Positions 8,593 to 14,303 of a DNA stretch of 14,303 nt are shown here, in pieces. The position numbers and the translations under genes were made by a program. The stretch covers positions 1 through 14,303 of the forward strand of contig UZAE01001251.1 in assembly GCA_900617975.1 (NCBI GenBank). Direction: 5' to 3'. The notes under the pieces were generated by a model. The model was not told the origin of the DNA and made no database searches. It was given only the letters and a program-made list of their open reading frames with translations. Source of the stretch: Rodentolepis nana. Taxonomy: Eukaryota > Platyhelminthes > Cestoda > Cyclophyllidea > Hymenolepididae. Each line of letters opens with the position of its first letter. The first letter of the stretch is position 1.

Positions 8593-11500
8593 TAAGTTAA
8601 TCAGTCCATCTTTTTTAAATCACATATCAAGTTGACTTTTAATAAACTAAGTGTAGATATGGCTCTGAAAATGGAAGTATAAATAAGTAGTCAAAAATAG
8701 CGAAAATAGCGAAATATATGAGTTAATTTAAATGCCGTTTTCGTATAATATTTAGTTTGGCCCGCTTAAATTTAACCATTAGCAAGCATCTTGTCACATA
8801 ATCTGTTATCAATGCAATTAGGTAACGTGATGAGTGGGGAGCTGTGGTCGGTGGGATTCAGGGGAATTTCGTCTTCTCTTTAGAACTCCAAGGGCATATG
8901 ATACTGCTTTTAGGAATACATTTCTTCATATACTCGAGCTGAATCCTATGACATTCAACTCCTCTTGTCTTTTCGAGACTATACTTTACTTGTAATTGTC
9001 ACTGGAAGCCCTTTTTTTAATCACTATGTCCAAGACTGTGGTGGCTAATCGCGTTTTCCTTTCAACATGCTTTCGCAGACAGTTGAGAACATTGCTCTTT
9101 TTGTTGTCGTTCAAATTCCTTTGAGACGTAGCTCCATGCCATTAGGGTGAAATTATGGAGAGTTTGTTTGCTCTTCCCTTATTCCTTTACTCATCAAGAA
9201 TTAAAGATTGTGCGGTATCACGCATAAACTTAAAAATAAATCATGAAAAATTGCGTCTGAATTTGCTCGTGTTTTAATAAGCTAGTGTAATGGGAGTTCA
9301 ACTTGCAGTAGGAAGCAGAACTCACCAATGCCTATAATCATGACCTTAAAGGAAAATTTCGACCCCACTAAACTTTAGTTGAGGGGGGGGGGGTTATCAC
9401 GAAAACTCCCTTGTGAGAAGTTTGGTATCTACCAGTACTTTTTGCTATCTAAATTTAGTTAGCCAAGTTACAAGACACCCTTGCAAATTAGACATAAGTG
9501 CTGTTCGATTATTTTGATGATAAAAATGTTCAATTTTTTTCAAGGAATTTCATCTGAGGTTGAGACCAATTGCTTCATTGAATTGATAATATGTTACTCA
9601 CACACTGAGTGCTGTCATGGAAGCATTAAATTAGTGCACTTAAAAGGCGACTTCATTTCGAAACGTGCCTTGATCAAGGTTTCAAAGTATCACAAAAGTA
9701 ATGCAAGAATCGATTGTTCTTTAAGAGGATCAGTAGATCATTCATAAAAAAAAATAATTTTACTCTAGAGTGCTATTTAACCCCTTAACGCCAATTTACT
9801 TATTTTTTGAAAAATGCACCCAACCGCACTCACGAGTGTCTCACAGCAAACTGATGGTGGTATCGAGTGAAGGCTATAGACACGTATTGAGCACGTTTTA
9901 AGCAACAATAGCGCCGCTTCTGTTATGAGTCTGATAGTTTATTTTATTTATTTCAAATGGCAGGCGTTATGATGGGTATCATTAGCCCTTTAGTTCCGGC
10001 GCCCTGCTTCACAAAAAGGAAGAGGAACACCAAAGTGGCAAAAAGTTCACAGAAAGGAAGATAAACATCCAAGTGGTAAAAAGTCCTGATATTTATCATT
10101 AGCCCTTTAGTTGACTTCAGGCTTCAGAGAAAGGAAGAGGAACACCAAAGTGGCAAAAAGTCGAGAGCGAAGGAAGATGAACATCCAAGTGGTAAAAAGT
10201 CGAGAGGGTGACAGAATAATAATTCAAGACGTAAAAGAGACAGACAGACACAAAGGTAGAAAAAAGTAAAGATGAGTACTGTGAAAGTGGTCGAATATGA
10301 CATACAGAATATGAGAACTGTGGAAGGGGTCGAATATGACATACAGTCGGGTCATTGGGTGAATACTGTGGAATTATTCGAATACGAAATGTAATGGGGT
10401 GATGGTAGTTTGAGGTCAGAAGTCAACTGCCGGTTAATCGTATGAGTATACGTTGCCCAGCGGTTTATAGACTTTTTGCCGTATGAGGTCACGTTTCCAA
10501 GCCATTTAATAGACTTTTTTGCCGTATGAGTATACATTGCCCAGGGCGTACCACGTGGAGGTAAGTCTATCGCACACCCCACATTGCTATTTCGCACAAC
10601 GTGGAGGTAAGTCTATCGCACACCCCATTCATTAAATATATCACGGAGGTAAGTCTATCGCACACCCCGTATTTTAGACTTTTTTGTCGCATGAGTATAC
10701 GTTGCCCAGGGTGTTAGACTTTTTTGTCGTATGAGTATACGTTGCCCAGGGTGCACCACGTGGAGGTAAGTCTATCGCACACCCCATGAGTCTGATAGTA
10801 ATTGAGGTCATTTTGAAAAAGGACCATTCGATCCTAATGTCGTTAAAGGGTTATTGCTGATACATTCTATTAGACTGATGTTGACATGGCTACATCGTGG
10901 CCACGATAAAAGAAGATCCCGTGTTCTGAATCATACTGCAAGCAGTGCATTGAGCACGTGGTCACGTAGTGTTCCGAGAGCACCTTGTGTTGTCATGTCA
11001 CTCGCCAGTAGCGGATGTGACTACAGTCCCACAGACTATTTGTGACTTTGTCTGTTCCTCCCCTCTGCGAAGCCCGAAGTCAGCTAATGAACTAATGATA
11101 ACTGCCAAAACTCCTGACATTTGAAATTAATAAATTCGACGCATAATTTGTCCGTAACGTTAAGTGAAACGTTCACTTGCAGCATTTGATGTGAACTATT
11201 GGACGTTCGGTACATTGTTATTTGTCATTTTCTGTATTTACTACTCTTAAATAAAAATATTGAATGGGAAGTTTCTCCAGTAATTAAGTATAGAAAAAGT
11301 CAGTTTCGTTTAGAATATTTATAATGTATTTTATATATTTTCAATAATTTTCTCAGAGATAAAGACTGCAATTATAATGTCAATATTACTTATTATTGAA
11401 AGTGTATTCAGCTGAATCCAAATACATTTTTAATTATAGTTAATTATTTTTATGTGAGTTTTTCTGATAAATACAGATAATAGACCTCCGATTAATATCT

Positions 11501-12667
11501 AATCACAAAGTATTACTAATTTAATAATTTTGTTTAATTTATTAGAGTGGACTATTCTTTGTGCCGCTTAATAAATACCTTTATATATTATGAATAACTT
11601 TTGCTTTTTACAAAAAAATATATAATGGCTTATGGTTTTCAGCTGGTCAATGAAGTTGGTCTAGATGCCGCCTTAAGTGGTTCGATCGGTATTCCAATAC
11701 TAGAAGCCTTCTGCTCGCGTCCTCTTTCAAATATTATAATCGACCAATCATCACGTTCAACGCCTGGAGGCGATTCTACTGAGGGTCCAGACGGATTAAC
11801 TGGTAGGGTTAACGGAAGATCTGAAAATGAAAATAATCCTATACCTGCGAGAAATAAATTGCGTCATGCTGTGCGTCTCTTAATGGCGAAGGGTAAAGAC
11901 GCGGCGGAAGATCGTGATTTGAATAGCGAATTTATGGCGCTTATTGAAAGTGAGTTCTGATTGGTTGAAGTCTTGCAGGTGTGAAAATTTATCTTAGATA
12001 TGTTGCTTATTCACGAAACTTATGTTACCTGCACTCTTCTGCAATAAGTACTAGATTTCCCCATATGTTTTTGCACATTTTGTATAGTCTTATAAATGCG
12101 CATCCAAAGAGTTTTCGGTCATTTTTAACTTGTTATTAAGTGATACAACTTTGACAACAATTGTCTAACTTGTGATTTCTAATCGACCTGTGCTGTCGGA
12201 TGTATCCTCTTAATATTTAGTTAGAAATTACGGGATCACCTTCTATGTTTTATGCTTATTTAACATTTCTGACCGATCATTTTGACCCCTACACGTCATA
12301 TCAATTGCAACACGTCAAATTACGCTATTCCCCTGTCACAGGAAACCCCTCCAATAAGTCGTGAAAGATTTGCCGTTCAATGTTCTGGGTCTATAGATGA
12401 CTTCGCTAACAAAGATTTCTGAACTCCATTAACTGATTAGATCTACCTTCAACCCAATTAATTTGAAATTCTATTTAAAACGTTCCCGTTTGGATATTTC
12501 CGAATTGCAATATCTACTTTGATAGAATTAATGTAGTAGCCAAAATAGATTTTTCATTCCTAAAAAAACAGGTTCATTTATTCTCTTCTCTCTTCATAGA
12601 TTCGGTTATTTCACTAAATTTAGCTGAAAAGAATATCAAAATAAGACTATTAGTCAGAATGAAATGA
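3885..12667 (+). CDS. Unrecognised five-exon gene, Ser-rich N-half and helical C-half
   Basis: Exons 3885-3927, 4208-4659, 8355-8480, 11643-11949 and (tentative) 12600-12667 join at matching phases (1, 0, 0, 1) into about 331 residues. I do not recognise the family. Residues 1-60 are polar with a short basic hydrophobic patch (FFAKVVKGIKNRL). Residues 65-133 are very rich in Ser, Thr and Lys and probably disordered. Residues 133-170 look like an amphipathic or coiled-coil helix (LVENIAEMQNLF...MLDQIENRC). Residues 171-240 contain a Trp-bearing segment, the basic helix FKEVKKRTNLAYLRLLRQ and a hydrophobic stretch (GLDAALSGSIGIPILEAF). A Gly/Ser/Asn-rich linker then leads to a last basic helix (NKLRHAVRLLMAKGKDAAEDRDL). 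There is no signal peptide or clear membrane segment. The pattern suggests a scaffold or complex subunit, which is inference. Introns 2 and 3 hold repetitive elements. Confidence 0.7.
4208..4659 (+). CDS. Plus-strand gene exon 2: Ser-rich region and coiled-coil start
   Basis: The acceptor is GCTATTGCAG and the donor CTGTCAG-GTAAAT, with phase 1 in and phase 0 out. It encodes 150 codons dominated by Ser, Thr and Lys and closing with a helical LVENIAEMQNLF...ENRCQ segment. The frame stays open upstream (to 4129) and downstream (to 4929), but sequence beyond the splice sites becomes AT-rich and low in charged residues, which supports the boundaries. Confidence 0.8.
4660..5964 (+). other. Intron 2, first part: no gene seen
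   Basis: AT-rich intronic DNA. A TTA/TTG-rich simple stretch lies around 5587-5620. The frame open to 4929 is only the read-through of exon 2. No conserved coding segment was recognised. Confidence 0.55.
5965..6286 (-). mobile_element. Short interspersed element, copy 1 (322 bp, simple form)
   Basis: It matches the element at 9939-10785 block by block and in the same orientation: TTTCAAATG and CATTAG at one end, a GATGAGTACTG...GACATACAG block, a GTAGTTTGAAGTCAGAAGTC block, ATAGACTTTTTGCCGTATGA, and GGGTGCACCACGTGG to CTATCGCACACCC at the other end. Imperfect 14 bp copies flank it (5951-5964 and 6287-6300, 11 of 14 identical), as expected of an old target-site duplication. Read on the minus strand the element starts GGGTGTGCGATAG. 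No open frame is present, so it is non-autonomous. No convincing tRNA-type A and B boxes were found, so calling it a SINE is inference. Confidence 0.65.
6301..8354 (+). other. Intron 2, last part: no gene seen
   Basis: AT-rich intronic DNA with small inverted repeats (GAATTC pairs at 7169-7186; GTGTGA/TCACAC at 7296-7311). Open frames at 6411-6686, 7343-7564 and 7741-7938 have no recognisable product, and none adds a frame-preserving exon. Confidence 0.55.
8355..8480 (+). CDS. Plus-strand gene exon 3
   Basis: The exon has 42 codons between the acceptor TTTATTTTAG and the donor GACAG-GTAAAT, phase 0 both sides. The peptide runs SLETYLPQWKSNL and then CRFKEVKKRTNLAYLRLLRQ, a basic helix that fits the helix in exon 2. 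A different open frame overlaps it but is closed by TGA inside the exon. The neighbouring AG two bases downstream would shift into that dead frame, so the first AG was chosen. Confidence 0.8.
8557..8587. repeat. (TA)n microsatellite
   Basis: 31 bases of uninterrupted TA dinucleotides, 76 bases after the end of exon 3 in intron 3. Length is likely polymorphic. Confidence 0.95.
9383..9393. repeat. Poly-G tract (11 G)
   Basis: Eleven consecutive G in intron 3. The exact length is prone to sequencing error and replication slippage. Confidence 0.9.
9777..9796 (+). repeat. Left terminal inverted repeat with TTAA
   Basis: TTAA followed by CCCCTTAACGCCAATT. It pairs with 10836-10850 on the opposite strand with about 12 of 15 matches. 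Confidence 0.6.
9925..9938 (+). repeat. 14 bp target-site duplication, left copy
   Basis: ATGAGTCTGATAGT, identical to 10786-10799. The two copies bracket the inserted element, and 14 bp is typical of LINE-type target-primed insertion. Confidence 0.75.
9978..10202 (+). repeat. Tandem duplication, A module (117 bp period)
   Basis: Two copies start at 9978 and 10095, each beginning ATCATTAGCCCTTTAGTT and ending AAGTGGTAAAAAGTC. Within each there are two related subunits of about 35 bp (GGAAGAGGAACACCAAAGTG and GGAAGATRAACATCCAAGTG), so the block is built on two scales. Confidence 0.85.
10270..10400 (+). repeat. Tandem repeat, B module
   Basis: About three diverging units of 40-55 bp based on ACTGTGAAAGTGGTCGAATATGACATACAG. 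Copy 1 at 5965-6286 has a single unit (near 6139-6173). Confidence 0.7.
10445..10785 (+). repeat. Tandem repeat, C module with GTAAGT motif
   Basis: The block mixes two sub-motifs: TAGACTTTTTTGYCG-ATGAGTATACGTTGCCCAGG (four variants) and GTGGAG-GTAAGTCTATCGCACACCCC. The 20-base core GTAAGTCTATCGCACACCCC occurs exactly four times, starting at 10561, 10607, 10649 and 10766. Copy 1 carries one diverged form at 6268. The spacing is irregular (46, 42, 117). Confidence 0.85.
10786..10799 (+). repeat. 14 bp target-site duplication, right copy
   Basis: ATGAGTCTGATAGT, identical to 9925-9938. Joining the two copies restores a continuous inverted-repeat element around the insertion. Confidence 0.75.
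10836..10854 (-). repeat. Right terminal inverted repeat with TTAT
   Basis: AATGTCGTTAAAGGG followed by TTAT. This is the inverted partner of 9781-9796. The expected outer TTAA has apparently lost its last A. Confidence 0.6.
10851..11642 (+). other. Intron 3, part after the nested transposon: no gene seen
   Basis: A less AT-rich island covers about 10860-11100 and is followed by very AT-rich DNA up to exon 4. The island has an open frame at 10854-11045 on the plus strand and a shorter one on the minus strand. Neither has a recognisable product. Confidence 0.45.
11643..11949 (+). CDS. Plus-strand gene exon 4
   Basis: The exon has 102 codons plus one base, acceptor TATGGTTTTCAG and donor GAAA-GTGAGT. 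It encodes LVNEVGLDAALSGSIGIPILEAF, a Gly/Ser/Asn-rich linker with STPGGDSTEGPDG, and the charged helix KLRHAVRLLMAKGKDAAEDR. GC content and codon use are clearly higher and more protein-like than in the flanking DNA. An in-frame ATG lies 18 bases upstream of the acceptor, but phase agreement with exon 3 favours an internal exon. Confidence 0.85.
11950..12599 (+). other. Intron 4: no gene seen
   Basis: About 650 bp between the exon 4 donor and the tentative exon 5 acceptor. AT-rich, no repeat or coding segment recognised. Confidence 0.45.
12600..12667 (+). CDS. Plus-strand gene exon 5: tentative last exon
   Basis: It follows an excellent pyrimidine tract (TTCTCTTCTCTCTTCATAG) and takes the phase 1 base left by exon 4. 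It encodes NSVISLNLAEKNIKIRLLVRMK and a TGA. An AATAAA lies 2 bases after the stop. A rival last exon at 12973-13013 also fits the phase (see findings), so this choice rests on acceptor strength and the helical look of the peptide. Confidence 0.45.
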
Positions 12668-12668
12668 A

Positions 12669-12674
12669 AATAAA
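12669..12674 (+). terminator. Candidate polyadenylation signal AATAAA
   Basis: It is the first AATAAA after the tentative stop at 12667. Others follow at 13175 and as a cluster near 13390, which would serve if the transcript ends later. The hexamer is common by chance in DNA this AT-rich. Confidence 0.3.
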
Positions 12675-13978
12675 TGAATAATTTTATTAATTTATTTCTA
12701 TACCTTTAATTTAGCGTGATTTATCACAAGTTAAGAAAAAGCAAATTAAACATACAATCGTCAAGACTAATTTTACGTGACTACAAATATATTTTTGGCA
12801 AAATTAATCAAAGATGAATGATAAATGAAAGCAACAATAAATACCCCATTAACTTAAACTTCTTTTCAAGTGATAAGAACAATTGATAATGTTGGCTGAA
12901 TTTGTGAGATAAATTGAATTTAAAAGTTCGTCCTTGACTTCGCGAGTCATAACACGTTCTAATTACTTTCAGGAATAGCAACGTCTTCAATTGATTTTTT
13001 CGAGCTCCAATAAACCAGGTTGGCATTTATACCTCTGAGGTCAAATAAGAGTGTGCGAATGACATGGACAATGAGGGTTTTTGTACAGTGCGGGGAACTG
13101 GAGAAATCGCTTTTGATTTGCGTTTTAGAAAAAATATTTTATTGGTCTTGCGTTTGATATGTAGCGGTGGTTTGAATAAACGCGCTTCAATGCGTCATGC
13201 CTCATTGCAGTTTCTTGAATTCATTCGTATTCATAATGAATTGTAAATGCGCACAATGGTTTTAATTGATTTGTAATTTAACACCTATATCTCTAACAAA
13301 ATGTCCTTTACTTTACTTTAAGAGAGATTTTTAGAATGTATTAATTTACGCCATTTGTCCGAATGAATGTTCACTTGAAACTTTGATTTAATAAATAAAA
13401 TAATAAATTAGGCGTTACGAAATGGCAATCTAACTCGCCACTTTCGATTACCTTATTGTTAAAATAATTTCGCAGAAAGGTGAAAAAATTGTTGAACAAA
13501 CATTAGATATTTTTAAATGAGGAGGAACAACTTACTTTGTACATATTTTTCTAAGTATGTTTTCTTAAATATGAAACCACAGCTTTTAAAGGCATTCCAT
13601 TTGTTCAAATGCTGGAAAGATACGCTTTACATATTCTTTCTAGTATTTGCATGGCTTGTGAGTTATTAAAAGCACCTATTGACTTATGATCAAAGTATTA
13701 AAGAAATTCCTTAGAAAGAGTTTTAGCTTCTCCAGCGTCTTTATTAATACTATTGTGTTTGTGGAAATATCCTCTTGTTTGCGAAATTTCTTTTGCAAAT
13801 GGATTAAAGAAACAACGTTTTGCTTAGTACTTGTCAAGTGGATGCTTGTCTAACCTTTCCAAATCAACCATGCCAATGTTGGCACATGAAGGGCTCTTAA
13901 CTGACAGGTAGACATTCTTAGAAATGAGAAACGTTATCTCTGTCGCTTGCAATTTTTAAACGCGCTCAATATTTACTT

Positions 13979-13996
13979 CCCCCCCCCCCCCACCCC
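13979..13996. repeat. Poly-C tract (12 C, A, 5 C)
   Basis: Twelve C, one A and five C in the 3' flank. Like the G tract at 9383 it may vary in length between individuals or reads. Confidence 0.9.
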
Positions 13997-14303
13997 CACT
14001 GTTTTGAACAGAATTCAGATGCTGAAAATGTTTTAAACTCAATCGAGTATCAACCTCCGCGTTTTAAAGACTATTTATATGAATTTTCCCTACAAGATGA
14101 GTTATTTACTTTTTAGAGGGAAAAAACAAATTGATAGAAAGAATTACAAGTGAAAGAGTTTCTTACGGACATAGAGCATAGAATTTCAATTACTTCTTTT
14201 AACTTATTTTCTGTCTTTAAAGTGGAGGAAATAGTAAATTAATGTAAGTAATGTGATTCTGTTGCGAGTTAATTTCAAAATACTTTACTTCATGATCAAT
14301 TAA

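Larger units (their letters stand above)
8481..9776 (+). other. Intron 3, part before the nested transposon: no gene seen
   Basis: It contains the TA microsatellite and an 11-base G tract. The stretch 8840-9320 has a somewhat more balanced base composition but no coding frame. An open frame at 9481-9747 follows a T-rich acceptor but does not match the phase of exon 3. Confidence 0.5.
9939..10785 (-). mobile_element. Short interspersed element, copy 2 (847 bp, internally expanded)
   Basis: The element is bounded by perfect 14 bp direct repeats. Read on the minus strand it starts GGGGTGTGCGATAGACTTAC and ends in the A-rich tail GAAATAAATAAAATAA, the polarity expected of a retroposed sequence. 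It shares its ordered blocks with copy 1 at 5965-6286 but is 2.6 times longer because three modules are tandemly repeated: an A module (9978-10202), a B module (about 10270-10400) and a C module (about 10445-10785). No transposase or reverse-transcriptase frame is present. It sits in intron 3 of the plus-strand gene in antisense orientation. Confidence 0.68.
9781..10850. mobile_element. TTAA-flanked inverted-repeat element (piggyBac-like MITE), interrupted
   Basis: The left end reads CCCCTTAACGCCAATT (9781-9796). The reverse complement of the right end (10836-10850) reads CCCTTTAACGACATT. The two ends keep a looser match for about 45 bases. The left end abuts TTAA (9777-9780), the right end TTAT (10851-10854), consistent with a TTAA target duplication that later mutated. 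TTAA targets and CCC-initial ends are the signature of piggyBac-type DNA transposons. Removing the inner insertion and one copy of its flanking repeat leaves about 209 bp with no open frame, that is a non-autonomous element. Confidence 0.6.
12668..14303. other. 3' flank of the plus-strand gene: no supported gene
   Basis: AT-rich DNA with several AATAAA motifs (13175, cluster near 13390). It holds a rival last exon (12973-13013) and an ATG-started 60-codon frame at 13064-13246 of unknown meaning. A palindrome TGCCAATGTTGGCA lies near 13870. Confidence 0.5.

Noticed and set aside
9481..9747. 88-codon open frame after a T-rich acceptor (TTTTTTTCAAG) in intron 3
   Set aside because: The phase does not agree with exon 3; the required phase hits a stop soon after the acceptor.
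9848..9880. CTGATGG followed by a GTGAAGG, reminiscent of a hammerhead ribozyme core
   Set aside because: The core needs CTGATGA and GAAA with flanking stems; neither is intact. The CTGATGA near 3250 likewise lacks a stem II.
10124..10597. Minus-strand open frames across the repeats (for example 10124-10342, with repeated CMSYST-like units)
   Set aside because: The repeats in the peptide only mirror the DNA tandem repeats; they are non-coding.
10445..10785. Regularly repeated units considered as a CRISPR array
   Set aside because: The units are irregularly spaced and diverged, lie in a eukaryotic intron, and there are no cas genes.
10561..10785. Repeated units ending in GTAAGT with a nearby CTTTTTTG considered as spliced-leader RNA genes
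   Set aside because: The exon-like part does not resemble known flatworm leaders, there is no ATG at its 3' end, and no proper Sm site follows the donor.
10884..10935. Possible tRNA-like A and B boxes (TGGCTACATCGTGG and GTTCTGAATC)
   Set aside because: The B box has an inserted base, the spacing is short, and no cloverleaf could be drawn.
13064..13246. ATG-started 60-codon frame in the 3' flank
   Set aside because: No motif, no splice sites tying it to other exons, and the length is common by chance. Left as unexplained.

Overview
The window looks like nuclear DNA of an AT-rich invertebrate. A parasitic flatworm (cestode or trematode) is my best guess. Coding sequence comes in short exons with GT-AG introns. 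One intron is only 38 nt long, while others in the same window exceed 3 kb, a mix familiar from flatworms. No bacterial operon, ribosomal RNA or tRNA gene was recognised. The taxon is an inference from gene architecture and is not proven.

Two protein-coding genes are arranged head to head. On the minus strand, 771-2825 holds five exons of an immunophilin of the FKBP4/5/6 type: a degenerate FKBP-like domain, three TPR repeats with all five carboxylate-clamp residues, and a short tail. Its 5' end is not certain, and an N-terminal FKBP domain, if there is one, was not found. On the plus strand, 3885 to about 12667 holds a five-exon gene for a protein of about 331 residues that I do not recognise. 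It has a Ser/Thr-rich segment followed by helical segments. Its exons are tiny relative to its introns of 0.28, 3.7, 3.2 and about 0.65 kb. About 1.06 kb separates the two genes and may hold a shared promoter region.

The introns of the plus-strand gene carry the most interesting structure. Intron 3 contains a nested transposon. A roughly 209 bp element with TTAA at its outer edge and CCCYTTAACG inverted ends (9781-10850, piggyBac-like MITE signature) is split by an 847 bp insertion. That insertion is flanked by a perfect 14 bp direct repeat, has an A-rich 3' tail when read on the minus strand, and is built of internal tandem repeats. A shorter, 322 bp relative of the inserted element lies in intron 2 (5965-6286), in the same orientation and flanked by a degenerate 14 bp duplication. 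The inserted copy has multiplied a module carrying the sequence GAG-GTAAGT, a consensus 5' splice site in the sense direction of the host gene.

The rest is AT-rich intronic or intergenic DNA with a TA microsatellite, a poly-G tract and a poly-C tract, and no further supported genes.
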